A stretch of DNA of 64,000 nucleotides from Clostridia bacterium (GCA_902363595.1 CABJAP010000006.1:124001-188000), one strand, 5' to 3'; shown: positions 24,609 through 33,943, numbered from the stretch's first letter. Numbers and translations: made by a program. The notes: generated from the sequence alone by a model not told the origin.

Positions 24609-25532
24609 CTATTTTTTCATACTTTCATACATCAGATACATAATGTCCTGCGTAATGGCTGCTCCGGCAATAGCCGTAATATTGCTCGGATCTTTATCCG
24701 GCAGCACTTCCACCATGTCGGCCGCTACCACATTGATACCTTTCAAACCCTGCAGTACTTTTCTTACCTGATCGGATGTGGGTCCTCCGATTACCGGCGT
24801 ACCAGTGCCCGGTGCCGCAGCTGGATCCAGCGCATCGATATCAAAGGTCAGGTAAACCGGCATATCACCTACAATCTCTTTCAGTCTGGCTGCCAGCTGC
24901 TGCGGTGTCATATCGAGGGCATCCATGGAATGGATCACATTGTAACCGCATTCGGTCATTTCCGTACGGATATAAACCTGAGCCGAATGGGCCGGATCAA
25001 TGCAGCCTTCTTCCTGCAGGTCATAGGCAAAATTAGCATGGGAAAGATTTCTTGTGCCGTCCCCTTTTGTTTCGCTCTTGGTGCTGTCTTGATGAGAGTC
25101 AAAATGAAGCAGCGCCAGCTTTCCGTATTTTTCACTGGCAGCACGAACCGGTCCATATGGAATCGTATGGTCACCGCCGATGGTCATCAGCCTGCACCCT
25201 GCTTCCAAGATTTTCTTTGCATGTTTATAGGTATCTTCCACCATGAATTCTGTTGCTTTTGCGCCTACCCAGTAACCGACATCGCCGTAATCCACCACCT
25301 TGGCAGCATCGCACAGCTTGTAGTCCCAGGGATATTTGAAGCAGCATGCAATCAAGCTCTGCTCCCGGATCGCCCTCGGCGCAAAACGTGCGCCCGGCCG
25401 AAAGGTTACGCCGCTGTCAAAGGGCACTCCCATAACAACGATGTCCGCATCATCGACCTCCTGTGTTACCGGGCAATGATTCCAGGTTGCAATTCCCGCA
25501 TAATGTAAATGTTCTTGCACTTCGTATTTCAT
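24609..25532 (-). CDS. Ureohydrolase (agmatinase family), copy 2
   Basis: A 307-residue paralogue of 20324-21244, nearly identical in protein, with most differences near residues 150-160 and 205-218. The GGDHTIPYG, HFDSHQD and FDIDALDP metal ligands and the NLSHANFAYD loop are all kept, so both copies should act on the same kind of guanidino compound. Codon-level differences are spread throughout, so the duplication is not very recent. The start at 25532 (MKYEVQ) follows AGAGGGG; the longer frame to 25613 is leader sequence. It is a single-gene unit with its own sigma-54 promoter (25623-25640) and terminator. Confidence 0.9.
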   Translation of the reverse strand: MKYEVQEHLHYAGIATWNHCPVTQEVDDADIVVMGVPFDSGVTFRPGARFAPRAIREQSLIACCFKYPWDYKLCDAAKVVDYGDVGYWVGAKATEFMVEDTYKHAKKILEAGCRLMTIGGDHTIPYGPVRAASEKYGKLALLHFDSHQDSTKSETKGDGTRNLSHANFAYDLQEEGCIDPAHSAQVYIRTEMTECGYNVIHSMDALDMTPQQLAARLKEIVGDMPVYLTFDIDALDPAAAPGTGTPVIGGPTSDQVRKVLQGLKGINVVAADMVEVLPDKDPSNITAIAGAAITQDIMYLMYESMKK

Positions 25533-25622
25533 CTTGAAATCCCCTCTCTTTTTTTCAAAATCTTCTTTACGATCCTTTCTATGTCTGCTCACATTGAAAG
25601 AGTTAATTCTCATTTTACTTTA

Positions 25623-25640
25623 ATGCAAATCCTATGCCAA
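25623..25640 (-). promoter_or_regulatory. Sigma-54 promoter of ureohydrolase 2
   Basis: Minus-strand TTGGCAT-N5-TTGCAT (-24 at 25634-25640, -12 at 25623-25628), near-perfect consensus. The palindrome at 25690-25705 is centred 57.5 bp upstream of the first T, matching the geometry of the other two promoters. Confidence 0.88.
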
Positions 25641-25680
25641 TTCAAAATCCACTATTTTCAACATGTTACAGGAATATAGC

Positions 25681-25714
25681 CAGGCCGGCTATTCATTTAC
25701 AAATAACCGGCCTG
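25681..25714 (-). promoter_or_regulatory. Hairpin with enhancer palindrome downstream of the CBS gene
   Basis: Arms 25681-25693 and 25702-25714 pair over 13 positions with one mismatch. The core is TATTC-N6-AAATA (25690-25705), one base off the enhancer consensus. There is no T-run behind it on the minus strand, so termination is less certain than for the hairpins at 18358 and 22921. Confidence 0.6.
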
Positions 25715-25773
25715 CTGGATTTATATTGTATGTAGGAAGTTGTACATTGTGCGTGTATTCAGAAATAATCGTC

Positions 25774-25789
25774 TATTCGACTATGAATA
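25774..25789. promoter_or_regulatory. Exact upstream enhancer palindrome for ureohydrolase 2
   Basis: TATTC-N6-GAATA, centred 84 bp beyond the proximal site, just past the end of the CBS gene. TATTC half-sites occur 18 and 20 bp to either side, which may be weak array members. Confidence 0.6.
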
Positions 25790-25792
25790 ATT

Positions 25793-26275
25793 TTATTCCT
25801 GCAATGGGAGTTCAAACAGAATTTTAAAGATATAGCGTATGATTGTTGAACGCCGCGCGATACCCAAAACGGTTCCATCTTTATCCACAATAGGAATTTT
25901 TTTAAATTTCTTTTTAGAGAGGATCTCCGCCACTTCTTCTATACTTTTGTCCGGAGATACACAATAAACTTTCCTCGTTGCCAGCTCCATCACATTGCGT
26001 TGTTTGAACTCAGCAACCTTCTGTTCAAAACTTTCATCATCATACAGGACCATAACTGAATCAGCGCCGCCGAAAATAGACCGAGTCTTTTGCTTTGCCA
26101 CACTTCGCATGATATCCCCGTCGCTGATAAAACCCACAACTCGTTTATCATCATCAACGATTGTCAGACCGCCGATTTCTTTATCCACCAGTATTTTTAC
26201 TACATCTTCCAGGGTCTGGCTGTAATGACAGGTATACACATCCTTATTCATAATGCTTCCGATGGGTTTATTCAT
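25793..26275 (-). CDS. Tandem CBS-domain protein
   Basis: A 160-residue protein made of two CBS motifs: residues about 5-60 (SIMNKDVYTCHYSQTLEDVV and VGFISDGDIMR) and about 90-150 (VMELATRKVYCVSPDKSIEE and VLGIARRSTIIRY). Such Bateman modules bind adenine nucleotides and act as energy or ligand sensors, often by touching a partner enzyme or transporter. It is the last gene of the MarR-efflux pump-CBS operon (21 bases after the pump). Its stop almost touches the enhancer palindrome at 25774-25789. A direct partner cannot be named from the sequence. Confidence 0.9.
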   Translation of the reverse strand: MNKPIGSIMNKDVYTCHYSQTLEDVVKILVDKEIGGLTIVDDDKRVVGFISDGDIMRSVAKQKTRSIFGGADSVMVLYDDESFEQKVAEFKQRNVMELATRKVYCVSPDKSIEEVAEILSKKKFKKIPIVDKDGTVLGIARRSTIIRYIFKILFELPLQE

Positions 26276-26296
26276 TTTGTTGCCTCCTCTTTGAAC

Positions 26297-27724
26297 TTAT
26301 GCCTCTGCCTTGACAGGGGCATTTTTAACTTTTAAGATTGCCGCGGCCAGTGCCACTGCCGCTACGCACGCGCAAACGCCATAAGCTACCCGAATCCCGT
26401 TGGAAGTATCCATAAGGGCGGATCCGGAATGGCTGGCACCGGCTACCATGGTCATGATGGTGACGATCAGTGCCGTACTGATCGAGCCTCCAACCTGACG
26501 GCCCGTGTTACTAATGGCATTTCCATGGGCGATGAATTGGTTCTGCAGGGAATTGATACCCCAAGTATTAATTGGCATATTGGCCAAGGTCAGACCAAAA
26601 GATTGAATCATATAGATACAGATCAAATATAGCTTGGAGGTATCAGGACCAATCAGAGTCAAAGCAGCCAGTGCCCCTGTTAGGGCCGTAAGGCCTATGA
26701 TGGAAATGGTCCGCGGTCCGAACCGGTCGAACAGCAGCCCGCTGATTGGACTCATAAAAATTGAAACCACCGCCCCCGGTGTCATTAAAATACCGGTAAC
26801 CAGCGCCGAGCAGCCCAGTACATTCTGCAGATAGATCGGCAGAATAATACTGCCTACTGCAAGTGCCGAATTGATTACGGTAACTATAAAAGCAGAACAT
26901 GCAAAAACCGGAGTTTTTAGAACATCAAGCTGCAGAAGGGGTTCATGCAGGTAAAACTGCCGTCTGATAAACCAGATCAGCGCCAATGCGCCTACCACCG
27001 CAGGAACAATGACCAGCAGATTGGCCCAGCCCAGGTTACTGGCGTTGGAAAAGCCGTATAAAAGGCCGCCGAAAGCCAGCGTTGACAAGAGAACGGACAG
27101 TAAATCCAAATGGGGCTTTTTCAATTCTCCCACGTTGCGCAGAAAAACCCCACTCAGTATGGTAACCAAAACGGAAAGCGGCAGAATAGCCGCAAACATC
27201 ATCCGCCATCCGAAGGAATCGATGACCCAGCCGGCAGCTACAGGCCCGATGGCCGGGGCGCAGCTCATGACGATTCCTGCCATGCCCATTGCTGTACCTC
27301 TTTTTTCTCTTGGAAATACCAGCATGGGCACATAAGCCACCAGTGGCAGCTGAATTCCGGCGCCCATGGCCTGCAGAACTCTCGCCGCCGTTAGAACTGC
27401 AAACGACGGGGCTGCCGCGCACACTAAAGTACCGACCATAAAAATACACATAGAACCGATAAATAGCTTTCTTGTAGAAAAACGGTCAATTAAAAAGCCT
27501 GTAACTGGAACCATAATCCCATTTACAAGCATATAGATGGTTGTTACCCATTGGGCTGTACCCGCAGTGATCTGAAAATCTTCCATCAACTTGGGCAGCG
27601 CTGGTGACAGAACTGTTTGGTTCAGGATGGCAATAAAAGCGCCTGCTACAACAATTCCGATCACCAGAATGTCTCTTCTGGTAACCGCGGAATGTCCCGC
27701 CATAGATTGACTTTTGTCTTTCAA
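26297..27724 (-). CDS. DHA2-family MFS drug exporter (EmrB/QacA-like)
   Basis: A 475-residue proton-driven exporter. Typical marks: AILNQTVLSPALPKLMEDF in helix 1 (motif D1-like), QWVTTIYMLVNGIMVPVTGFLIDRFSTRK (motif A region), and CAPAIGPVAAGWVIDSFGWRMMF (motif C, antiporter). It lies between a MarR repressor (15 bases) and a CBS protein, the usual layout of an inducible efflux operon. Expected role: export of hydrophobic toxins or antibiotics; the actual substrate is unknown. Confidence 0.9.
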   Translation of the reverse strand: MKDKSQSMAGHSAVTRRDILVIGIVVAGAFIAILNQTVLSPALPKLMEDFQITAGTAQWVTTIYMLVNGIMVPVTGFLIDRFSTRKLFIGSMCIFMVGTLVCAAAPSFAVLTAARVLQAMGAGIQLPLVAYVPMLVFPREKRGTAMGMAGIVMSCAPAIGPVAAGWVIDSFGWRMMFAAILPLSVLVTILSGVFLRNVGELKKPHLDLLSVLLSTLAFGGLLYGFSNASNLGWANLLVIVPAVVGALALIWFIRRQFYLHEPLLQLDVLKTPVFACSAFIVTVINSALAVGSIILPIYLQNVLGCSALVTGILMTPGAVVSIFMSPISGLLFDRFGPRTISIIGLTALTGALAALTLIGPDTSKLYLICIYMIQSFGLTLANMPINTWGINSLQNQFIAHGNAISNTGRQVGGSISTALIVTIMTMVAGASHSGSALMDTSNGIRVAYGVCACVAAVALAAAILKVKNAPVKAEA

Positions 27725-27739
27725 AATAACATCTCCTTT

Positions 27740-28195
27740 TTAGCCTTTTTCGTCTGTGAGGTTGTCGGCAACCTGAGAGAGCAGTCTCTTTAAAAGCTGC
27801 CGTTCTTCCTCGTTCATTCCTGCTGTCATTTTGTTTTCGATGCTGTCCAATACGCTGAAAAATACTGGTATCAGATTTTGGCCTTTGGGAGTTACAGACA
27901 GATGCTTGGCACGGCTATCTTTCAGGCTTTTTTCCCGGGTAATAAGCCCGTTTTCCTCTGCTCTGGCAAGAATATGCGTTACTGTAGAGCTTCTCAGGTT
28001 GAGATAGTGCTCCACATCTTTTTGCGTCACCTCATGTTCCGGGCCGAATTGTTTCTCCTGCTCCAGTACATATAGCACAACCAGAGACTGCACGTAAGTC
28101 ACGCCATGTTTATCCATTTCTTTATTGAGCAGCACCTTCTGCTGATTGGCAATTCTCTTATACAAATCGCTGTAATAAAAATTTGATTCTCCCAT
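27740..28195 (-). CDS. MarR-family transcriptional repressor
   Basis: About 151 residues with the winged helix of MarR: QKDVEHYLNLRSSTVTHILA as the helix-turn-helix and ENGLITREKSLKDSRAKHLS as the wing (the D-x-R-A-K motif is kept). It should repress the operon that encodes it and the efflux pump. The start at 28195 (MGESNFYYS) is preferred over 28219 because of the upstream AAAGGAACCAGG. A long palindrome at 28243-28279, about 50 bases upstream, is the likely operator. Confidence 0.9.
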   Translation of the reverse strand: MGESNFYYSDLYKRIANQQKVLLNKEMDKHGVTYVQSLVVLYVLEQEKQFGPEHEVTQKDVEHYLNLRSSTVTHILARAEENGLITREKSLKDSRAKHLSVTPKGQNLIPVFFSVLDSIENKMTAGMNEEERQLLKRLLSQVADNLTDEKG

Positions 28196-28242
28196 TTTGC
28201 CTGGTTCCTTTCTCCACATCCTTTGGTACGGACTGCAAACAA

Positions 28243-28279
28243 AATAGTTAGCGCACTAATTACTAGTGTGCTAACTATT
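28243..28279 (-). promoter_or_regulatory. Candidate MarR operator
   Basis: An inverted repeat with 16-base arms (28243-28258 and 28264-28279), one mismatch, 5-base centre, right before the MarR-efflux-CBS operon. AT-rich long palindromes at this place are typical of MarR autoregulation. Confidence 0.75.
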
Positions 28280-28301
28280 CTACGCTCTTTCACTCAATCT
28301 G

Positions 28302-29759
28302 TCAATCCATCTGATTGATCTTTGTAAATTCTTTGCTATAATCATCGATTGCGGTTTTGATTGCTTCATGGGAAGCGCTCTTGCCGTATTCGTCCACTTC
28401 TTTTTTATTAGCCTCTCCATGGGTCAAACATCCGGCACCGCCAATACAGCCTCCGCTGCAGATCATGCCTTCGATAAAGTTGCTTGACAGCACGCCTTTT
28501 TTTGCTCTCATTAAGGCCGGTTTACACTTATCGATGCCCTCGCAGACGATGGGATCAAATGCAAAGTCTTCCCTGCCAAGCTCTTTGACAGCCTCGGCCA
28601 CCGCATCGGTAACACCGCCTGTTCTGGCAAATATTCTTCCGTAATAGGAGGCTTCATCCAGCGCAGTTTCCGGCAAATCCTCTACGATGATATCTCTGCT
28701 GTCAATCACAGCCTGAAGTTCCTCAAAGGTCATAACGTAGTCAATATAGTCTCTCACATGTTCCTGTTTGATCTCTGCTTTTTTAGCCGTGCATGGTCCG
28801 ATAAAAACGATCTTCGCGTTCTCATCATGCTCTTTAATAAATTTGCCCAGCTGGGCCATAGGCGATAAATTATGAGAAATATGATCCTTTAACTCCGGAA
28901 ATTTTGTCTTTATATATTTTACAAAGGCCGGGCAGCAGGAGCTAGTGAGAAATCCCCGTTCCATCAATTCCTGAGCCTCGTTATAAGCAACCATGTCCGC
29001 ACCTAATGCGGCCTCCTCCACACTGTAGAATCCCAGTTCCTGAATAGCCGTAATGACTTGTTCCAGTTTGGCATATGTAAATTGGCTGGCGATCGCCGGC
29101 GCTACCATGGCATAAACTTTATATTTGGTATTGTTCTCGCTTCTGATGATCGTATTGATCACATCTACGATACTAGAAACGTCCACTGTGGCACCGAAGG
29201 GACACTGATAAACGCAAGCGCCGCAGGCAACGCATTTTTCTTCATCAATCTGCGCCTCCCCGCCTTCGGCCATGCTGATCGCATCCAGCTTGCAGGCCCG
29301 CTCGCAGGGTCTCTTAAAATCGGCAATGGCGCTGTAAGGACAAACTTTTGCGCATTTGCCGCATTCCACACACTTGCTCTTATCAATATGGGCAATTTGC
29401 TCCTCGTCAAAGGTAATTGCTCCCAATTTGCAGGCATCGGCGCATCTGTGGGCAATGCAGCCCCGGCAGAGATCCGTTACTGTGTGGCCGGCTTCCGGAC
29501 ATTCATCGCAGGCGATGTCGATTACCTGTATCACATTTTTATCCTTTTTATTGCCTCCCAGCGCCAGTCGAATGCGCTCGGCTACTACGGCCCGATCCTT
29601 ATAAATGCAGCATCGCATCGGCGGCTGGTCTTTTTTCACAATTTCGTTTGCGATTTCATTAAATACCGCAAAGGAATCGTTGCCAAGCCAAGTCTGATAG
29701 GCCACCTCCATCAGTACTTTGTACTTTAGTTCCTGTACATTTGTGTCAAAAATTCTCAT
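28302..29759 (-). CDS. [FeFe] hydrogenase, group B-like
   Basis: A 485-residue iron-sulfur protein. Several 4Fe-4S motifs lie at about 75-190 (CVECGKCAKVCPYSAI, CVACGACVYQCPFGA plus extra Cys pairs). The H-cluster motifs follow: L1 TSSCCPAFV, L2 GPCTAKKAE and L3 EGMICSGGCIGGAG. The AFV and GPCTAKK variants match my memory of the little-studied group B hydrogenases of Clostridia rather than the group A enzymes (TSCCPGW, MPC). It should make or take up H2 with ferredoxin in the cytoplasm. It is a single gene with AAGGTG upstream. Whether it mainly evolves H2 or senses it is not decided by the sequence. Confidence 0.88.
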   Translation of the reverse strand: MRIFDTNVQELKYKVLMEVAYQTWLGNDSFAVFNEIANEIVKKDQPPMRCCIYKDRAVVAERIRLALGGNKKDKNVIQVIDIACDECPEAGHTVTDLCRGCIAHRCADACKLGAITFDEEQIAHIDKSKCVECGKCAKVCPYSAIADFKRPCERACKLDAISMAEGGEAQIDEEKCVACGACVYQCPFGATVDVSSIVDVINTIIRSENNTKYKVYAMVAPAIASQFTYAKLEQVITAIQELGFYSVEEAALGADMVAYNEAQELMERGFLTSSCCPAFVKYIKTKFPELKDHISHNLSPMAQLGKFIKEHDENAKIVFIGPCTAKKAEIKQEHVRDYIDYVMTFEELQAVIDSRDIIVEDLPETALDEASYYGRIFARTGGVTDAVAEAVKELGREDFAFDPIVCEGIDKCKPALMRAKKGVLSSNFIEGMICSGGCIGGAGCLTHGEANKKEVDEYGKSASHEAIKTAIDDYSKEFTKINQMD

Positions 29760-29778
29760 GCTTTTTCACCTTTTTCTG

Positions 29779-31695
29779 CTATTTGTAAGTTCCTTTTTTT
29801 GAAGTCCTTTTTACTTGGCAAACATTACTGTACGACGAAGTATAGCTCTTTTTGCCAATTTTATCATAGGCTTTTACTTTATAGTAATAACGTTTCTTTT
29901 TTAGTTTATGATCGGTAAAGGAAGTCTTGTTTCCTTTTATAGTCTTAATCTTTTTATATTTCCCGTTTTGCTTTTCCGCTCGATAAACAAAGTAACCGTC
30001 GGCGCCGCTTACTTTCTTCCAGCTTAGCTTAGCTTTCTTTCCGCGAAGCCCCTTTGTTTTCAACAACGGCCGTTTCGGTACCGCCTTCGCCTTAACCGGT
30101 TTACTCCATTTGGATTCAACCGCGGGTTTAATTCGATAATAATAGGTCTGGCCCGCCTTTACCTTCTTATCGGTCCATTGGGCATTTTTATAGCCGTTAA
30201 GATATTGTCCCACATATGTGTATTTCCCATTGGTACTGCTGGAACGGTATACATAAAAATGATTCTGCGCTATATCCGATGTCCATGCAAGCTTGACTGC
30301 CTTGGCACCTTGCGTATCAATTTGGATTTGTTTTGGCGCATATTTGCTGCGTTCAGCTTCTGCCGCCGTATATTCCCAAGGCGGGATTTGATTGCCGGTG
30401 AAATCTTTCACATCAACCGTTACCCCTTTACTGTCATCTCCTTCGATACGTCGCGTGCCGCTGTCCCGATAGGGCCTGACTTGGTAGTTGTAGATTGTGC
30501 CCAGTGCGATGCTCAGATCATTGTAACTTGTCCGTACCGTTTCTCCCACCTTTTCATAAGCGCCGTTTTTTTCTTTTCGGTAGACCGCATATCCTTTGGC
30601 ATCCGTCTGTTTATCCCATTTCAAGTTGACCGTACCATTCCTATCCTGATATCCAGTCAAAGAGTTGACCGTCCAGACGGTCCCCAGATTGACAAACTTC
30701 CAGGTAATCATCTCCGCCGGTGTCCATCGATAGCCGTACACGGTAAAAACATTGTAATCCATGCCGCTGAAAGCACTCTCGTCAACCTCCCTTAGGGACT
30801 GAGGAAGCGTTATGATCCGCAGCTTATCACAAAACCCAAACGCATTATAGGCGATGGACTTAACGCCTTCGTGAACCGTCACTTCGGTGAGATTTTTACA
30901 TCCATAGAAAGAAAACTGATCGATCGCTTCGATTCCCTCCGGTATATTCATTTTCATCAAGCTTTCGCATCCTTGAAAGACCATTTCATCCCATTGTTCC
31001 ATCTGCTGGGGAAGCACGATCTTTTCCAAATCACGGCAACCGGAAAAAGCGATACGTCCCAGTTTCTTTGTGGAATCAGGAAGAATAACTTCTTTTAAGG
31101 ATTTGCAGAACTGAAACGCACCTTCGCCCACTGATTGAACTTCATTTTCAATCACCACTTCCGCCAGCAGATCGCAGTCGGAAAAACACATAGGCGGTAT
31201 TTCTTTCAAATTGCTGGGCAGGACTACTTTTTTCAGGTTTTTGCATTTGTAAAAGGCGCCTCGCCCAATATCAGAAACGCTTTCCGGAAGCGTTTCTGTC
31301 TCCATGGCGCAACCCCAAAAGGCATGGTTACCAATGGTTTCTAGGTTCTGCGGCCAGTTAATCGTTTTTAAATTGGCGCATCTGATAAAAGCCGCGGATT
31401 CGATCGCTGTGATAGAGTCAGGAAGCTCGACCTGCTCAAGGGCAGCGCAATCTGAAAAAGCTCTTTCTCCAATGGAAGTTACCGCGCTCCCCTCGACCTC
31501 CGCCGGAACTACCGCCTTCGTCACCCCTTTATCGCAATCGACAATGGCGCCGCTGTCCCGGTCAAAATAGATACTTCCTCCTTCAACCGGTATTAGCGTT
31601 TTCTCAGCCGCGTCGGCGGAACTGGTCCCCAGAGCGAAGAACATCAGAATCGAAAAAAGAAAAACTCCTATAAAGCTCACATTTAATCGTTTCAT
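29779..31695 (-). CDS. Secreted leucine-rich-repeat (BspA-like) protein with Fn3-type repeats
   Basis: A 638-residue exported protein. Signal peptide 1-29 (ends SSADA), then about ten LRR_5 (BspA/Treponema type) repeats of ~23 residues (about 60-330, with the pattern I-x-x-x-A-F-x-x-C), followed by three or so Fn3-like modules (about 350-630) ending in a Lys-rich tail with GADGYFVYRAE. The tail style is shared with the two proteases at 1807-6042, so the three probably use the same extracellular attachment. BspA-type LRR proteins bind host or partner surfaces. No LPxTG motif is seen. It precedes the hydrogenase gene by only ~20 bases, perhaps by chance. Confidence 0.88.
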   Translation of the reverse strand: MKRLNVSFIGVFLFSILMFFALGTSSADAAEKTLIPVEGGSIYFDRDSGAIVDCDKGVTKAVVPAEVEGSAVTSIGERAFSDCAALEQVELPDSITAIESAAFIRCANLKTINWPQNLETIGNHAFWGCAMETETLPESVSDIGRGAFYKCKNLKKVVLPSNLKEIPPMCFSDCDLLAEVVIENEVQSVGEGAFQFCKSLKEVILPDSTKKLGRIAFSGCRDLEKIVLPQQMEQWDEMVFQGCESLMKMNIPEGIEAIDQFSFYGCKNLTEVTVHEGVKSIAYNAFGFCDKLRIITLPQSLREVDESAFSGMDYNVFTVYGYRWTPAEMITWKFVNLGTVWTVNSLTGYQDRNGTVNLKWDKQTDAKGYAVYRKEKNGAYEKVGETVRTSYNDLSIALGTIYNYQVRPYRDSGTRRIEGDDSKGVTVDVKDFTGNQIPPWEYTAAEAERSKYAPKQIQIDTQGAKAVKLAWTSDIAQNHFYVYRSSSTNGKYTYVGQYLNGYKNAQWTDKKVKAGQTYYYRIKPAVESKWSKPVKAKAVPKRPLLKTKGLRGKKAKLSWKKVSGADGYFVYRAEKQNGKYKKIKTIKGNKTSFTDHKLKKKRYYYKVKAYDKIGKKSYTSSYSNVCQVKRTSKKGTYK

Positions 31696-31770
31696 TGTAA
31701 CACCTCAATACACACAAAGCCCATAACTGCTATCTACATTGTACCATGGCCCCCGCCTGAAAGCCAACAA

Positions 31771-31800
31771 AAAAGAGATGTGATCACTCACATCTCTTTT
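31771..31800. terminator. Terminator of the acd-etfB-etfA operon
   Basis: A 13-bp perfect stem (31771-31783 with 31788-31800) with a 4-base loop, followed by TTTTTT on the minus strand, about 25 bases after etfA. Confidence 0.9.
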
Positions 31801-31825
31801 ATTATGCTTAACGATTTATGTAAGC

Positions 31826-33106
31826 TTATTTTGTGGAAGCGTCATACAGCGCTTCTGCGTTATCCCACTCTTCGATGATCTGCGGGATTACCTTGTACAG
31901 GTCGCCTACGATTCCGTAGTCCGCAACTTCGAAGATCGGAGCATCCGGATCCTTGTTGATCGCAACAATGATGTCGGAAGTCTGCATACCTGCCAGATGC
32001 TGGATAGCACCGGAGATACCACATGCAAAATAGATTTTCGGCTTAACGGTTGTACCGGTCTGTCCTACCTGGTGGGAGTGATCAATCCAGCCAGCATCAA
32101 CAGCTGCTCTGGAAGAACCAACAACTCCGCCAACCTTGTCAGCGAACTTTTTGATCAGTTCGAATCCGGAAGGATCGCCCAGGCCTCTTCCGCCGGAGCA
32201 GATGATTTCAGCGTCAGTCAGGGAAACCAGTTCCTTAGCGGACTTAACGATGTCAACCAGCTTGATGTGAATGTCGCTTTCAGCAATCTGAGGTTTGTAA
32301 ACAGTCAGTTCGCCTTTTGCGCCTTCAACCTTATCTCTCTTCTGCATTACGCCAGGTCTTACTGTGGACATCTGCGGTCTTGTCTTCGGGCAGATGATGG
32401 TAGCCATCAGGTTACCGCCGAATGCCGGACGAGTCTGCTTGATTCCAGTGGAAGGATCGGTCGGATCCAGTGTGGATGTGTCCAGAGTGGTGCTCTTGTT
32501 CGCGTAGTCAATGTAGCTGGAAACTCTGATGTCCAGTCTTGTACAGTCAGCAGTCAGACCAGTGTTCATTCTTGCAGCTACTCTTGGAGCCAGGTCTCTA
32601 CCGATGTGAGTAGCGCCGTAGATAACCAGTTCCGGTTTGTATTCGTTGCAAGCGTCAACCAATACCTTGGTGTACGCATCTGTTGTGTAGTTCTTGAGAA
32701 GCGGATCCTCGATGAGGATAACTTCTTCTGCGCCGTAAGCGTAGCATTCTTCAGCCAGGTGGCCGATGCCGTCACCGATGAGAACTGCGCAGATTTTTGT
32801 ATCTTCGCTGATTTCTTTTGCGAGTCTGTAGCCTTCGCCGATCAGTTCCAGAGCAACGTTCATCAGTTTGCCGTTTCTCTGTTCTGCGAATACCCATACG
32901 TTCTTGTAAGCGGAAAGGTCAACAACTTCGTCATCGCCAGTTTTTTCGATGGCCTTGAACGGGCAGGCGTCGATACACTGGTTACAAGCTGTACACTTAT
33001 CGTTGATTACAGCAAGTTTGCCTTCCATGTCGATCGCATCGAACGGGCAAGCTTTCAGACATAATTTGCAGCCTTTACATTTATCTTTTATAACTTGAAT
33101 AGCCAT
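31826..33106 (-). CDS. etfA: Electron transfer flavoprotein alpha subunit with N-terminal ferredoxin domain
   Basis: A 426-residue EtfA. The first ~60 residues form a two-[4Fe-4S] ferredoxin ([16 protein letters not shown] and [16 protein letters not shown]), joined to the usual ETF alpha and FAD-binding C-terminal part with [24 protein letters not shown] and CGISGAIQH. Ferredoxin-fused EtfA is the hallmark of caffeyl-CoA-type complexes (CarE), where ETF bifurcates NADH electrons between an enoyl-CoA and ferredoxin. It is the last gene of the acyl-CoA dehydrogenase-EtfB-EtfA operon, so the complex would reduce an enoyl-CoA and feed low-potential electrons to ferredoxin. Bifurcation itself is inferred. 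Confidence 0.93.
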   Translation of the reverse strand: MAIQVIKDKCKGCKLCLKACPFDAIDMEGKLAVINDKCTACNQCIDACPFKAIEKTGDDEVVDLSAYKNVWVFAEQRNGKLMNVALELIGEGYRLAKEISEDTKICAVLIGDGIGHLAEECYAYGAEEVILIEDPLLKNYTTDAYTKVLVDACNEYKPELVIYGATHIGRDLAPRVAARMNTGLTADCTRLDIRVSSYIDYANKSTTLDTSTLDPTDPSTGIKQTRPAFGGNLMATIICPKTRPQMSTVRPGVMQKRDKVEGAKGELTVYKPQIAESDIHIKLVDIVKSAKELVSLTDAEIICSGGRGLGDPSGFELIKKFADKVGGVVGSSRAAVDAGWIDHSHQVGQTGTTVKPKIYFACGISGAIQHLAGMQTSDIIVAINKDPDAPIFEVADYGIVGDLYKVIPQIIEEWDNAEALYDASTK

Positions 33107-33125
33107 TATTATTTCCTCCTCCTTC

Positions 33126-33923
33126 TTAGATTACATGTTTGCCCTTGAGACCGATCAGCAGGTTCTTGGCAAGATCTTTTTCTGTATCTCCTTCAACGAT
33201 TACACCTTTTCCCTTGGGCTTCGGTGTAAAGGAACGGAATACGTTTGTCGGGGAAGCATCCAGACCTACTGTGGTCAGGTCAACTTCAATGTCCTTTGCG
33301 TTCCAAACTTTGATTTCTTTTTCTTTATCGAAGATACCCTTCATGTACATGTATCTTGGAGTGTTCAGTTCTTTGATCGCGGTCAGCATGCAAGGAGTCT
33401 GGATATCGATTACTTCGTACCCATCTTCCAGAGCTCTTTCAACTCTGATATCTTTTTTGTTGTCTGCGATTTCAAATTTCTGTACATACGTAACCTGAGG
33501 CAGACCCAGTTTTTCAGCCAGCTGCGGACCAACCTGAGCCGTGTCTCCGTCGATCGCCTGACGTCCGGCGAAAATCAGATCGAAATCGCCGATCTTCTTA
33601 ACGGCTGCCGCGATTGCGTTGGAAGTAGCCCATGTGTCGGAACCGCCTACGGCTCTGTCACTGATCAGGATACCTTCATCAGCTCCCATAGCCAGACATT
33701 CGATCAGCAGATCCTGTGCCTGCGGAGGTCCCATTGTTACTACTGTGATATGTACATCATCAAACTTATCTTTTATCTTTAATGCTTCTTCTAAAGCGTT
33801 TGCGTCGTCGTGGTTTAAGATACTGGGAACACCATCTCTCATCAACGTACCTGTTTCAGGGTTGATTCTGATTTCGTTTGTATCAGGAACCTGTTTTGCG
33901 CATACGATTATTTTAAATGCCAT
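33126..33923 (-). CDS. etfB: Electron transfer flavoprotein beta subunit
   Basis: A 265-residue EtfB, the partner of EtfA. The N-terminus [18 protein letters not shown], the nucleotide-binding [13 protein letters not shown] and the [20 protein letters not shown] signature are all clear. In bifurcating ETFs this subunit binds the second FAD instead of AMP; the residues that decide this cannot be assigned with confidence here. It lies between acd and etfA with 19-20 base gaps and a good ribosome binding site. Confidence 0.93.
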   Translation of the reverse strand: MAFKIIVCAKQVPDTNEIRINPETGTLMRDGVPSILNHDDANALEEALKIKDKFDDVHITVVTMGPPQAQDLLIECLAMGADEGILISDRAVGGSDTWATSNAIAAAVKKIGDFDLIFAGRQAIDGDTAQVGPQLAEKLGLPQVTYVQKFEIADNKKDIRVERALEDGYEVIDIQTPCMLTAIKELNTPRYMYMKGIFDKEKEIKVWNAKDIEVDLTTVGLDASPTNVFRSFTPKPKGKGVIVEGDTEKDLAKNLLIGLKGKHVI

Positions 33924-33943
33924 TTTTTAATCCTCCCTCTTTA

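Noticed and set aside
31997..33064. 355-codon plus-strand frame opposite etfA
   Set aside because: It is antisense to a clear EtfA gene, with Cys/Ser-rich shadow composition and no ribosome site.
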